Positions 11,191 to 23,058 are shown, counted from the first letter of the stretch. The stretch is 64,000 bases of DNA from Dipteris shenzhenensis (GCA_047967505.1 CM106540.1), one strand, 5' to 3'. The notes: generated from the letters alone by a model not told the origin. A program made the numbers and translations.

Positions 11191-11213
11191 TATGGCCATT
11201 AGACATGTCAAAC

Positions 11214-11520
11214 ATTCGGTGTAACTAATATCATAAGTTTGGACACTATGAAAGAGATTGCCGCAAGAAGCAGTACCACCAAGGAGGTCAATCCAGCAGC
11301 AATCGAGGAAATTTTTTAGGAAAAGGAAATCATCGTGGTGGACATTCCAGTCACAATCATTATGCCAATTAACCAAAGAATATGTTCCTTGCAAGTGAGG
11401 ATATGCAAAAGACAAAAACAATGTATCTTGACATAGATTGCAATTTAAAGGGGGAATACATTTATCAAATCGACCAAGCAGATTAGGATCCTTGGAACAT
11501 CAACAGCGTTGCATCATCTC
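11214..11520 (+). pseudogene. gag: copia gag zinc knuckle and gag-protease boundary
   Basis: Near 11,225-11,270 the frame reads C-N-stop-YHKFGHYERDC, a CCHC knuckle whose second Cys has become Tyr (TAT). A Gly/Ser/Asn/His-rich tail follows (QGGQSSSNRGNFLGKGNHRGG), then a stop near 11,370. Past it, IDCNLKG...NSVASSHM near 11,435-11,525 resembles the start of the copia protease region, where the catalytic Asp (DSGAT-like) would be expected. It is not clearly preserved. This is the continuation of the gag begun at 2,408. Confidence 0.6.
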
Positions 11521-11522
11521 AT

Positions 11523-12780
11523 ATGCTAAAGCATCAGGAATGGCTCATAGAGATGAAACCATTAGAAGGACAGAAGAATGTTATCTGCACAGTAGATAAT
11601 ACACTGAATCTAGTTCAAGGAAAAGGCATTATCCCTATGAACAATTTCACTGGTATGAAAGGATTGGTGAAAGATGTACTCTATGTTCCGAAGCTCAACA
11701 AGAACTTCTTATCAGTTGGTCATATGACGGAACACAACTATCGAGTCATCTTTGATGGAGATGAATGCATAATTAGAGACAAATCCAGAGGATATCAGCT
11801 AGTAGGAAAGGCAGTCAAGAAAGGACGCTTGTTCTGAATGCTAGCTTCAGTACCAGATTTGCATGCCATGTCACTTCAACCACAACAAATGCAACTTTTC
11901 GCAAAATGGCACACGAGATATCAACATGTCAATTCTAAGAGCTCAGAAACTAGAAATCAAATAGAGCTCAGAAATCAGAATATGACAATTGGAATTCCTA
12001 AGCTTCAGTTTCTTGGAAAATTTTGTGAAGCATGCTACTTAGGTAAACAAAAGTGAACCAACTTCAGAAGAAGCATCTCTCGAGCACGAGGTATACATAG
12101 ATGTATGGAGCTATGCCCAGAGACCCACAGCATCAATGGTTCGCTTTACTACTTGACTTTCATCGACAACTATAGCAGATATTGTTGGGTCTACTTTTTG
12201 AAAGAGAAATATGAAGTCTTCTCTAGATTTCAAGAATTCAAAGCCATGATAGAAAGCCAGACAAGAAAAAAGATCAAAGTCATGAGATCAGACAGAGGAG
12301 GCGAATACATGTTTTTAGCATTCCTGAACTTTTGCAGAAGTAATGGCATTCGAAGACAATTTACTTGTGCAGATACTCCTTAGCAGAATGCAAGAGCTGA
12401 AAGGAAGAATGGTATAGTGCTAGAGCAATGCTCAATGAGAAGCATCTTCCGCGGATCAGTATTGTGGACAGAAGCAATACCCACTGCGAACTACTTGCTT
12501 AATCGGCTTTTAACCAAACCGATTTAAGGTATGACACCTTATGAAGCATTCGCTGGACATAAGCCACACATTGGGCATCTCTACATATTTGGTTGAATAG
12601 CATATACCCACATACATGACGATCATCGCAGAAAAGTGGATGCGAAGTCATGTAAATGCATCATGGTTGGCTACAGTGAAGAGAGCAAAGCATATAAGCT
12701 GTATGATCCCATCAACCTAAAGGTCATTATATCCAGAGATGTAATCTTTGATGAGGAATCAGAATGAAAAACCTCAAATG
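11523..12780 (+). pseudogene. copia protease remnant and integrase
   Basis: Open stretches are 11,523-11,837, 11,838-12,056 and 12,105-12,383. They show VLYVPKLNKNFLSVG, typical of the region before integrase. An HHCC remnant follows (WHTRYQHVNS and CEACYLGK), then the integrase core with TFIDNYSRYCWVYFLKEK (first Asp), RSDRGGEY (second Asp) and NARAERKNG (catalytic Glu). TAG at 12,381-12,383 replaces a Gln codon just before that motif. Weaker integrase C-terminal phrases follow (EAFAGHKPHIGHLYIFG near 12,545; VISRDVIFDEES-like near 12,730). The enzyme would insert element cDNA. Multiple stops show it is dead. Confidence 0.85.
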
Positions 12781-13051
12781 TCTTAGGAGATCGACACACC
12801 GATTACTCATTCATCTATAGAAAAGGTTGATGAAGAAGAGTAAGAATTGCCAGAAGCACCCCGAGAAGAGCCACAACGGTCTACTAGGAAAAGCAAACCA
12901 CCAGCTAGATTGACATATGCTCAGAAAGGCAAAGCAATTCAGGTTGAAACCACCAATTATGCTCTTATACCACCATCATGGCTACAAAAGAGCTAGTGTA
13001 CTTTGAAGATGCAGTTGACAAGCCAGAATGACGCCAGAATGACAAACTGCT

Positions 13052-14534
13052 ATGAATGAAGACATGGACACTTTGTACAAGAACAATACTTGGAAATTAT
13101 GCGACCTTCCACCAAGAAAGAAGGCCATAGCAAATAGATGGATATACAAAGTGAAGTACAATCCAAATGGAAGCATTGAAAGATACAAAGCTAGACTAGT
13201 TGCAAAAGGATTTGCACAGCAATATGGTCAGGACTATGAAGAGACTTATGCTCCAGTAGCAAAGATGGATTCCATATGGTTCTTGATATCACTAGCGAAA
13301 CTCAACAAATGAAATGTGTACCGTCTCGACTTTGTCAAGAATGCTTTTCCTAATGGTTACCTAGATGAGGAGGTCTCCATTCAACAACCAGAGGTTATGT
13401 TGAACCAGGGAAAGAGAATCGGGTTTGCTATCTCAAGAAAAGTCTCTACGGCCTAAAGCAAGCACCCAGAAGTTGGTACAACAGAATCAACAAGTATTTT
13501 TCTAACCTGGGATACATAAAGTCCAATGCAGATCATACTCTCTACTCTACAAAGTTCAAGGGGAAGACATTACTATTGCACTTTTGTATGTAGGTGATCT
13601 GATTGTGACCAGAAGCAAGGATAGCTTCATCAAAAGGTTGAAACAAGACTTATTTGCAGAGTTCGACATGAAAGATCTTGGACTTATGCACTATTGTCTT
13701 GGAATTGAGTTCTAGAGAGATTCAGACAGCTAAAGTATGTTGACGATCTCCTGAAGAAGATTCATATGGTAGATTGCAAGATTGCAGCCACTCCATGGAA
13801 CAGAGTTTGAAACTTACTAAAGATGCAGAAAAGCCTACAATCAATAACAAGTACTATCAACAGCTCATCAGATCTCTTATATATCTGACTATCACATAGC
13901 CAGATTTTGTTATGCAGTAAGTTCACTAGCACTATTTATGGCAAATTCAAAATAGCCTCACTGAAGTGCAGCCAAAAGAGTCTTGAGATACATCAAAGGT
14001 ACAAGACAGTTTGGAATAGAATACAGAGGAAGTCATCCAAGGTTGCATAGAAATGTGACAGTGACTATGCTGGAGATCATGAGACCAGGGGATTGACATA
14101 GGGACATGCATTTTTCCTTTGTCAAGGTGCTATATCATGGTTGTCAAACAAACAACCACCTGTTTCTTTGTCTTCGACTAAAGCAAAATATAGGACTCTC
14201 ACTACCGGTGCATGTGAGGCTATATGGCAGAAGACTATTGTCGGAAACAGACTACTTTGATGAATCAAAGCCAACAACAATATACTGTGATAATCAATCA
14301 GCTCAATCATTGGCCAAGAATCCAGTATATCACTCTAGGACCAAGCACATTGATGTCAGAGAGCACTTCATCAAAGAAAGAGTGTTACTTGGTGATATCA
14401 CACTGCAGCATTGTAATAGCAAAGAGAATGTCGCAGACATCTTTACTAAACCACTTGGCAAAGAGCTTTTTGAGAAGCACCGACAAGCTCTTGGTTTGAC
14501 CCAGAGGAAGGACATTCCTATTAAAGGGGTGTGA
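13052..14534 (+). pseudogene. copia reverse transcriptase and RNase H
   Basis: The RT begins with MDTLYKNNTWKLCDLP, then NRWIYKVKYNPNGSIERYKARLVAKGF and YEETYAPVAKMDS (13,052-13,312). The catalytic YVDD motif reads YVGD at 13,587-13,598, so the first catalytic Asp is lost. FAEFDMKDLGLMHYCLGIEF near 13,655-13,712 confirms the family. RNase H (14,106-14,534) has TIYCDNQSAQSLAKNP, the usual KHIDVREHFIKE and VADIFTKPL. Several frameshifts separate these blocks. The RNase H frame ends just before the 3' LTR. Confidence 0.88.
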
Positions 14535-14909
14535 TGGAATATTATGCTTAGTCCTTCTTCGATTCCCCAAAATCATCATATCTTGAGGGAAGGCCTACTT
14601 CATGATGTTGATCTTGAGGGAAGGTGTTGAGAAACTATGCTCGACATCATGTATTTGATATGTGCATAGCACTAACCCAATAGAGTGCTATAAAGGAAAG
14701 GGTTAGATGCCCTAACCCTAACCCTAAAAGGGTTTGTATATATTCTAAAATTTCAACTAAATCTAGTGTACATGTAGTCATTTGTGGTGTGCTCTCTAGC
14801 TGTGCCCTCTCTCCTCATCTCCACTCTTCTCCTCTCCCCTCTTCATATTTAACTTACACACACGTAAGCTTCATGTCATAAAGCACAACCCTATAACTGT
14901 TAGATATCA
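14532..14909 (+). repeat. copia 3' LTR
   Basis: A purine tract, TTAAAGGGGTG, is followed by TGATGGAATATTATGC, a typical copia LTR start. The end is placed at ...GTTAGATATCA (14,909), the first convincing CA after the transcribed-looking part, giving about 378 bp. The right end is uncertain because the partner LTR is not recognisable. Inside it lies a short CCCTAA-rich stretch (14,709-14,731). Confidence 0.65.
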
Positions 14910-16085
14910 ATGATCCACTCTCGAAAAATTACGGACATTGGTAACGAGGGCAGCGGTGTTGAACTAGGTCTCACTGTTGGTGCCGATGAAAATGAGGGCG
15001 CAGATCTGCGCAAGACAATTCAAAGATCGAGGGGAAGACAATGAAGATCGAGAGCAGGATAGTTCGTAGAGCGAGAAGGGGGGAAAACTGTAGACGAAGA
15101 GATGAACAAAAGACTGCTTTTCGCATTCTTACTGGACATTGCGAGTTTTTGGTTATGTCTTTTGGTCTAACTAACGCCCTCTCCCCTCTTTCAAAACATT
15201 ATCTTATGTGCCCCTACTCAATTTTTCATATGTTTCAAGCTTTTGATCTTGATGCAGGCATCTTGTTCGCTGACCCGTTGATGGAAACATTAAAGGATTG
15301 CATCCTTCATCTGTTTCTAGTGCTGAAAGTAGCCTATAGAAGAACCATCACTGAGCAATCTTCGCTCAAGATGCATGGGAAATAGTTCATGTAATCTTCC
15401 TTGGTGTTGCACTCATTGATCATGCGTCCTCAATAAGTCCCCAAAATTCCTAGAATTCTACTTTGATTCTTGAGGGAGAGGCCATTCTACTACTTTTGCG
15501 CCTTAGACAAAGGCTAGCTTCATTGATCTAGGGTTATCAATCATCCATTGACACGTCCTTCTTCATGGCTCAAGGTGTATCTTGTGCAACCTCTTGTGTG
15601 GACTTTGCTATTAAAACACCCACGTATTCGAAGCTTTCTTGAGGGCTCTCTCAATCTTTGCTTGGGCTCCTCGGGCTCCTTAGAGCTCGAGATGAGTGAT
15701 ACTGGTTCACTCCTAGTATCCACCTAGGTGACCTAATGTCACATTGCCAATCGGAGTCATCTTGGGCCTCCTTGTGCCTTGTAATATGCTTCGGTATATG
15801 CCCTTTTAGACCTACTTGATTGATTCTGAGCTCTCCTACACCAGGTTCCTAGATAATTGCTTTCTTTCTTACTCTTGGTCCTCAAATTCTGCTCTGCCAT
15901 GCTCCAAGAGCTCTACATGGCGAGCCGTAGCCTTTTAGTTGTTTCGTTTAACATTTGCTTGTGTGGCAATTACATTCTCCTCTGCAATCTCGCACTCCTT
16001 CGTTCAAGTGCCAGTGTCTACTTAGGTGTTGTCTACTTAGGTGATGAAAACCTACATGTCATGGGCCATTGCTGTGAATCTTTAG
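14910..16085. other. Unassigned DNA with a gypsy RT scrap
   Basis: Apart from a short Ty3/gypsy RT phrase listed separately (15,110-15,190), this stretch has only short frames that I do not recognise (15,541-15,723 minus; 15,857-16,141 plus). No LTR, RNA gene or intact ORF is visible. Confidence 0.5.
15041..15385 (+). pseudogene. Ty3/gypsy RT fragment in a 114-codon frame
   Basis: Residues encoded at about 15,113-15,190 read TAFRILTGHCEFLVMSFGLT followed by NA, matching the conserved gypsy RT block usually written FG(L/M)TNAP. The rest of the frame is not recognisable as RT, so only some 30 residues of the palm domain survive. No neighbouring gypsy domain in the same orientation is evident. 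Confidence 0.6.
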
Positions 16086-16091
16086 AAGTAA

Positions 16092-16797
16092 GACATGAAT
16101 CCTTGCAACAATCACACCTCATGCATCTAGAGCATGGTTAAATGCTTGTGCAATCACTTACCACTTGTGGGTGTTTGACAGTGATCACAAAAGTATGGTG
16201 GTTAATTTCTCTCACCCACCCTGCATACTCATGCTCATCTATAGTCTAGCATGCACGCACTACTCGTGTATGGGATAAAGCATGTGTGCGCATGGGAAAG
16301 CTCATGCATCAACCTATTATTCAATTTGCGCTAGTAGGGAAAGTGAATAAGCATGCAATGCACAACATGCTCGCTTAGGACATGAATCCTTGCAACAATC
16401 ACACCTCATGCATCTAGAGAAGCATGGTTAAATGCTTGTGCAATCACTCACCACTTGTGGGTGTTTGATTGTGATCACCGAAGGTTGGTGGTTAATTTCT
16501 CTCACCCACCCTGCGTACTCATGCTCATCTATAGTCTAGCATGCAAACACTACTCGCTTGTGGGATAAAGCATGTGTCTCGCTTGTGGGATAAAGCATGT
16601 GTGTGCATGGGAAAGCTCATGCATCAACCTATTATTCTATTTGTGCTATAGCAGGGAAAGTGAATAAGCATGTAATGCACAACATGCTCACCTGTGGGAT
16701 AAAGCATGTGTGCGCATGGAAAATCTCATGCTATTATTCAATTTGTGCTAGCAGGGAAATTGAATAAGCATGTAACGCACAACATGCTCGCTTGACA
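16092..16797. repeat. Tandem repeat, 287-bp unit
   Basis: A 287-bp unit beginning GACATGAATCCTTGCAACAA occurs at 16,092-16,378 and again from 16,379 to about 16,680, the second with a 24-28 bp internal duplication around GGGATAAAGCATGTGT. A partial third unit follows at about 16,684-16,797. Copies are roughly 90 percent alike by eye. It is non-coding and could be a young satellite or an LTR-derived local duplication. Confidence 0.85.
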
Positions 16798-16860
16798 CAG
16801 TCCAATTGCCCATGCCTACGCAATGCAATTACTTAGTAGACACAAAGAAAGAAACTCATG

Positions 16861-16882
16861 ATATAATGGAATTCCATTATAT
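16861..16882. repeat. Perfect 22-bp palindrome
   Basis: ATATAATGGAATTCCATTAT followed by AT is exactly its own reverse complement, an 11-bp inverted repeat with no spacer. It could be a fused end of a small terminal-inverted-repeat element or a chance palindrome. Confidence 0.8.
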
Positions 16883-19440
16883 TAGTGGGTGGATGAACAG
16901 AGCCTGCTAGCAAGTTTACAAACAAACACTCCTTTATCTAACTGCAAAGCTGGGGATGCATTTATTGAGAGTATGTAACCCTCACCATATGTACAGAACT
17001 TGACTAAGTGAACTAATCAAACCCTTGCCTTGGGCATCTGCCTCTGTATAGGTAGGCGTAGGTCCCGTACTCCAAAATTCCCAACCTTAAATTTAATAAG
17101 TATTTGTAGGATTCCTATGTAAGGCTCGAAATCAAAACTATTATGATAATTTGATAAGGCAGCCATGTGTCTGCATCCTCGTGATTACTCCCACATGTGA
17201 GAATTGTGAATTTTGGGGCTACCACATTGATCCTATTTCCTTCCAATTAATGCATGCTTATTGTAGCTTGTAGGGTTTCTCCATGGCACAATCACATTAT
17301 CTACTCTCCCTTTTGGATCTTTCTTAATAATCCAATTGCCACAAAAATCGAGGGATCTACTTGTAGCGTACATAGGGACAAGACCACTATCACATGCATG
17401 TTTGGATCTTTTTGAAAACCATCTAAATGGAGCATCCATACAGAAAATATTAAGAATTTTGAGTCGATTTTAAAAGAAACCCCCTTGTATATGATACAAC
17501 CCCTTTCCTTATATGCACAAGGTCGGTACAATATCCCAATGACCAAAACATTCCCATATATGACCTTTGTTATATCAAGCTCTCAAAATAAAACTTAAAA
17601 GAGCTCCTTTTTATCCTAATCTAGCTTGTTAGAGTGTATCTAGAATGACCCAATTGTTATTGTAAACAAATCCTCCACATACAAAAAGTCTTATCTTGCT
17701 CATTACAATCTGTGCTCATTTCCACGTTTGTCTCTCCACACCCTATTTCTCCCCTGTGATTCTCTAATCCAAATATATTCTCACCATCTCCTTACATGCA
17801 CTACATCCATCCCCAAACCTTCCTTGGCATTGGCCTACTTCAATTATGTTAGTCCACCCTCTACCTTCCTCAGGGTCACAATTGCATTACTTCTCATGCA
17901 TAATAATCTAAAGCCACTCTTCCTTTCATAGTGAGGTGTGTAGCACCAAGTTGTCCTTTTTGTAGGCACCATATAAGTCCTTACTAGGCCGCATTGCTTT
18001 GACTTTATTTAGACTTGAATATGGTGCACTCAAGTTTTCAATGTCTCTTAGTAATTTATAGTTCCAATGTAGCTAACGTAGAAGGTCAGATTTTGTGTTT
18101 GATGAATGCAAACACTTTAAGCTAGATAGCTTATAGGTGCAAATGGATGCCCTCATTTGGACTAAGGGAAGACAATCCCTCTTGTCTAAATGAATCAAGT
18201 GGAAGGCTTGCTCTTAGCAAACTATGGAGGCCCTACCTTTTTTGGTAAAGTGTGAAGTCACCCTTATGATTGAAGTGGAAGGACAAACCTTAGATGCCAA
18301 CACTTTCATCATATGGTAAGTTATATTGTTTTGGTTCAATGGAAAGCCATCTATTGTTTACTCAATGGAATTGTAAGATAATTTTTCTCTATTGGAATGC
18401 AAAATCGTTTTACTTTAGTGATTTTTTCTATTGGAATGAAAAATCATTTTGCTAGATATTTTTATCTCTATTATAAGGCAAGATCATTTTATTTTATTGA
18501 TCTTTCTACAAATTCTTATCCTCCCTAAGCGGCTTTTGACTAGCCTTGACCCATACTTTAAGCAGTGCAATAATGTCCTTAGAGGTCTCCTTAAGCTTTT
18601 GTGCTTGTAGTTTGAATGACCTTCTTAGGTCTTCTTATAGGAAAGCCATAAGCACTCCTTGGGAAAATAATCATGTAAAGATGGTGAACAATGCAAGCCC
18701 CATTAACAAAATATAAATCTACTTCATGATTTTCTATGTTAAGATAATTGATTCTATGGTAAGATTTTGCATTTGCCAACCAAAAATGTACTGGACCATT
18801 TGGTCAAAGAATTGTTCTTACACTTGATTTCTTTATTTATTCTGAAATTATTGAATAAAGGAGAGATCAACTAAGTTCACCCAACAATGAAACTATTATA
18901 GAACAATCACTACCTAGCAAAGGGATATTCCTCCTATTATTAAGTTGATCATTCTCGAGAAAACCAGAAGGAAAACTAACAATATAATTTAACTTATGAT
19001 TTCCAAGCAATGCATCAAGCTAAATTCCATAAATATATGCCTTAAACAAATCCTTGGCATGCTATTCCAAATTGAAGTATAATTAAAACTACGCATAATT
19101 TCTATTGTTTATATAATATGGGTTTCTATTATTTTCCATAAAATCAAATGGCATAAAGGTTATTGTCACTATGATTGCAAAGTTCACCTCAAAATTGTTA
19201 GAGCACACATTCCAACTTGAAATTCTGTCATTGATGCCTGCAATAAGTAATGCTTTTTATTTTGTGAAAATGTGTTGTACTAATATCTTCATTAGGAGAC
19301 ACACCTATAGTTTTTCATTCAAAATTATAAGATGACACATGCAAGGATCTTAGTGAAGGAGAACGCAAAATATGCCTCCTAAATCAAGCCTTGCATATGC
19401 CCACAAATCCACATGACAAATATCCATTCATGTAGTGTAA
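16883..19440. other. AT-rich DNA without a recognisable gene
   Basis: Roughly 2.5 kb with scattered frames under 85 codons on both strands. I find no domain motif, LTR boundary or RNA gene. Near 18,360-18,490 there are short near-repeats of CTATTGGAATGNAAAATCATTTT, suggesting small local duplications only. Confidence 0.55.
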
Positions 19441-19454
19441 ACAAACAAGTTTTA

Positions 19455-19770
19455 ATGCACGTGCGCACACACATACACACACACACACGCACGTGCATCC
19501 ACATAGGCACACACATGCATGCATCCCCACCCAAATGTACATGCGCACACACATGCATGGATACATGCACATTCCCACATGAACATGCATGATATGCACA
19601 CACGTGGGCACATGTACATATGTATGCGCATGTGTACATATGCATGCATGCAAACATATATAAATGCATACATACACATGTACATACATGCATGCATACA
19701 TTTAAATACATGCATGCACACAAGTACATACACATACATGCATGCATGCACGTACATTGTGATGGGATAT
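19455..19770. repeat. CA/CATG-rich alternating simple repeat
   Basis: About 315 bp of almost strictly alternating purine and pyrimidine built from ACAC, GCAT and ACAT words, including CACACACACACACGCACGTG. The long frames here in several phases (His/Met/Cys-rich) are artefacts of this composition. Confidence 0.9.
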
Positions 19771-19814
19771 CGAGCCACACCATATCTCCACTATAGCAAC
19801 TGCACAAGTGCATT

Positions 19815-20035
19815 GATGAGATATAATCGTACGAGGAAGAGAAGGAGGGAGTCGATTTGAGAACAAGGTGTGGGAGGGAAATATACACATAGGAAAGAAT
19901 GACTAACGTCATAGTAGGAGTGGGAGAAAATATACACGTGAGAAGGGAAAGGCAAAAGGCATGGAGGGAGATGGAGGAAAAAGACAAACTCTATGAGGGA
20001 AGGGAAAAATAATTCATAGCTTAATTGGAGAGAAC
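19815..20035. repeat. Dispersed repeat, copy 1
   Basis: This segment matches 26,795-26,955 in the same orientation. Shared blocks include GGAAGAGAAG, GGAGGGAAATATACACAT, GTGGGAG and CATGAGGGAAGGGAAA, ending at ATAGCTTAATTGGA. Copy 1 carries an extra internal stretch of about 50 bp. The family is unknown; it may be part of a non-autonomous element. Confidence 0.7.
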
Positions 20036-20689
20036 GGTGGCCTATACACTGAGAGGAGGGTCTACGTATTGTTTTGGATAAATTTGACCAAAGTAAAAAG
20101 GCATAAATATGAGTGTGTGTTTGTATGTGTGGCAATAGTATAATAAAATATGGTGTGCATAGGGCCCAGGGCTAAGGTGACAGGGCATGACCATGTGCCA
20201 CCCTCCCACGTAAGAGGACCCATAAGGTGTGTTGTACATAATCCATGGTAGTAATATTATAAAATGTAAGGTGGCATGGCTCCTCCATGTGCCACCCCTC
20301 CACCTAGGCGGTCCCATGCCTGCATTTAGTGAGATATGGCTCAAAGTCCATGGGAGAAGTAATATAAAATATGTGGAGATGGAGATTATATTGGGTTATT
20401 CCCTCCATATAGGATAGGCCCATGTGGGGGAGGTATAGAAGGTCCAAGAGTGTAAGTTAAATAATAGGGAAAGTAGGATGAGGTGGCAAGATTCCTTCTG
20501 CCAACCCTCCACTTGTCCTCCTAGAGGTTAGAACGTATTATAAAATTGGGAAGAGACCAAGGGAGTATCATAGACTTGAGATATGGGGCTTGATTTATGT
20601 GAAAAAATAAGGCAAAGGATTGTCGTACACAATTGAGAGTGCATAACCGCCTAGCCCACATGGGAGACTTTTCCACACACCATGCATGT

Positions 20690-20840
20690 GGGAGGATGCA
20701 TTTATTAGGAGAGACCCCCTCTCTTGGCTATAAAAGGAGGGGGCTATTCCTTGATGGAATACGCTCATTCTTATAAAGCCACCTAGCTAGTACTTTGATA
20801 TTTCCCCTCATCTTTCCTTTCAAATAAAGCATGACCCTCT
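20690..20840 (+). promoter_or_regulatory. TATA box and polyadenylation signal, LTR-like
   Basis: TATAAAAGG at 20,729-20,737 is followed about 90 bp later by AATAAA at 20,823-20,828, the spacing of a compact LTR promoter and terminator. Pyrimidine-rich DNA follows. No TG/CA ends or target duplication were found, so this may be a solo LTR or chance. Confidence 0.3.
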
Positions 20841-21506
20841 TCCCTTGATGTCTCCATCTCTACATTCCTCCTCCATCCATGTACATGCTCCTCCTTCCCC
20901 TCTCCCTCTCCCCTTGTGCCAAAGTCTCCCCCTTCTTTCCCTCCCCTCTTAATCCCTTTTTCCCACCCATGTTAACGCTCCTCCCCTCACGTTCCCTATT
21001 CCTCTATGGCCCTCGAGCATCGCCATACCTATCCTCTAGCCTCTTGTCTTGATTTCTTTTCCGGCTAATAGAAATGGTGTGGCTGCTGGGATCGAAATCT
21101 CCATGGCTAGTGGTGTAAAATCTAACAACTCCTACGACTAGGTGCGACATTGCGGCCTCTTCCGTGCGTAGTTCTCTACTTTTACACCTCCAAACTGTGT
21201 GCCTTCCCTGTCTCTACGGCTGCAAAACCTCCCTGCTTTTGTACTTCCAGTCTGCATGCTTTCTGCTTGCGGTTCTTCCTACGTGTATTCTGGCTGGTGA
21301 ATCTTCTGCTCGTACCGATCGCATCTATAGAACTGCAACATCTATGCTCCCTCTGAGCTCCTGCGCGTGCATTCACGCATCCACTATGTACACCCACGTG
21401 CATCGCGGACAGATTGCGATGGTTTTCTGGGCTCCTGCGTCTTCTGGTCGCGGATAATTTTTTTGAGTTTCTGCAAAACTGTAACAGATCCCGCGCCCCC
21501 CCTCTT

Positions 21507-21602
21507 CTTCTTCTTCTTCTTCTTCTCCTTCTCCCCCTCTCTCTTCTCTTCTTCTTCTTCTTCTTCTCTTTCTCTTCTCCTTCTCCTCTCCTCTCCTCTC
21601 TT
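21507..21602. repeat. (TTC)n / CT-rich microsatellite
   Basis: Imperfect TTC triplets with CTCC interruptions run for about 95 bp. The Lys/Glu-rich and Phe/Leu/Ser-rich frames across it in both directions are by-products. Confidence 0.9.
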
Positions 21603-22118
21603 TTTATTAAAGAGTGGGATTCTTGCCACATCATATTGCACATTTATATTAAACACAATAGTATTGGTCATCTTTTACCCATTACTCCCCCACCCTTCCT
21701 CATCAAGTATGGAACGTGCAACATTCCCTTCAATTCTACGGATTCTTATGGACCACTAGATTCTTCACTTGGCCCTTACAAGGGCATACATCATCTTGTC
21801 AAGTTTCTCAAAGGACCATTTGACTAGATGTTTCACACTGAAATCTGCAATTCCAAGCATACACCGCTCAACTGAAATCAATACCCAAGAAGCACCTCCA
21901 TTCTACTTGCTTCACTAAAAATTGACCATCACCTTACTATCCAACAAACTTATGCTTACATACTAAAACTTAAACCGATGCTAGCCTCCTCCTAGTTTAT
22001 AAAGGCCTGCCTCCAAACACAATGTATGCTGATAATGTCATGCCCACACATCTTGCTTCAAACACCTATCGCTATTTTGAGGATCCACATTCATGGCTCA
22101 CAAAACCATGATGTTGCA

Positions 22119-22511
22119 TTAATATACCCCAAATATCGTCACTCCCTTAGTTTCTAGAGAAAAAGTCTCCAACTTATCCTCCTTGTAGTGTGAAGGGGGG
22201 TCATGGAAACACTTTAGAACATTATCCCAATCATCGTGCAAACAATTCTCCACATCATGATCCTCATCGAGCATAATGTTACTATCCATGAAATCAAAAG
22301 GGAAGAGGGATAAGATAAATGTTTCTTTTGTTGGCAATGCTTCAGTCAACTCCTTTGTCTCAACATCAATCTCAATGCATATCCCATTAGCTGTCTCAAT
22401 GTCTGTATGATCAAAGAACTCTCCCCATACTTTGTTACATTTTCTTGTATGTCCTTCATAGCATCTTCCATAAACATTGCAATGCCTCAGCAAGCTGACT
22501 TGCAACTTCAC
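22119..22511 (-). CDS. Unrecognised 130-codon frame
   Basis: The minus-strand frame includes HTDIETANGICIEIDVETKE, then FILSLFPFDFMDSN and an acidic stretch. A second frame upstream (22,700-22,510) is also acidic and open, with DACIDDELEVDSDNSHTLID, as if one longer acidic ORF had been shifted. I know no family for it. It is not simple sequence, which favours a decayed real coding region, possibly a linker between retroelement domains. Function unknown. Confidence 0.3.
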   Translation of the reverse strand: MKLQVSLLRHCNVYGRCYEGHTRKCNKVWGEFFDHTDIETANGICIEIDVETKELTEALPTKETFILSLFPFDFMDSNIMLDEDHDVENCLHDDWDNVLKCFHDPPSHYKEDKLETFSLETKGVTIFGVY

Positions 22512-22992
22512 AAGTCACTTCTTCTGAAACTATGAGATTCGAGGCATCAATTAGAGTATGGGAATTATCGCTATCAACCTCAAGTTCATCATCAATACAT
22601 GCATCAACCATCAAGACTTCTATCTAAACAACACCTTCTTCAACACACAACTCTTTTAGTGCTTCAACATCTATACTTTCCAAGGGGGGAGAAAGGGCAT
22701 GGAATAATTGTACACAACCTTGCGTATGGCACTAATGGGCCATATAATTGACCACACGACTCCCTCCACTTCAAGGATGCATTTGATTGCACAAACGGAG
22801 GAGAGCCATACCTTCTAACATCCCTTCTTCTGGCTCTTCCAAGAGAGGGGTTTTGAATAAACACAACCTCAACACCTGACTCTTCCATCCCTAAGCTATC
22901 CAAGAGGTGCACATGTCAAAGATTAAGTCGGTTTGAGCGAGAATGTCCTTTTTTATTGCAACCACGACATGTTATACTTGACTATATGTATA

Positions 22993-23012
22993 TGTGTGTA
23001 CACACGCGTGCA

Positions 23013-23055
<43 letters not shown>
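22993..23055. repeat. (GT)n microsatellite
   Basis: A mixed GTGTACACACGCGTGCATAC stretch runs into about 20 uninterrupted GT units ending near 23,055. It is simple sequence only. Confidence 0.95.

Positions 23056-23058
<3 letters not shown>

Larger units (their letters stand above)
2408..14909 (+). mobile_element. Ty1/copia retrotransposon, decayed, split by LINE-1
   Basis: The order gag (2,408-3,134), LINE-1 insertion (3,152-10,539), zinc knuckle (near 11,230), integrase (11,520-12,420), RT (13,050-13,720), RNase H (14,106-14,534) and 3' LTR (14,532-14,909) matches the copia order GAG-IN-RT-RH. All coding parts are on the plus strand and broken by stops and frameshifts. The 5' LTR is not recognisable. 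The 17-bp repeat on both sides of the LINE shows that the LINE entered this element later. The exact left end is unknown; the start given is the probable gag ATG. Confidence 0.85.

Noticed and set aside
14709-14731. CCCTAACCCTAACCCTAAAAGGG, telomere-like repeat
   Set aside because: Only two to three units inside a copia LTR, and plant telomeres are usually TTTAGGG. It is a short chance or LTR-borne motif, not an interstitial telomere.
16092-16797. Possible CRISPR-like array
   Set aside because: The repeat unit is 287 bp and directly tandem without short spacers, and the window is plant DNA.
19379-19987. 202-codon minus-strand Cys/Met/His-rich ORF
   Set aside because: Read through an alternating CA/CATG simple repeat; similar ORFs exist in other frames of the same tract.
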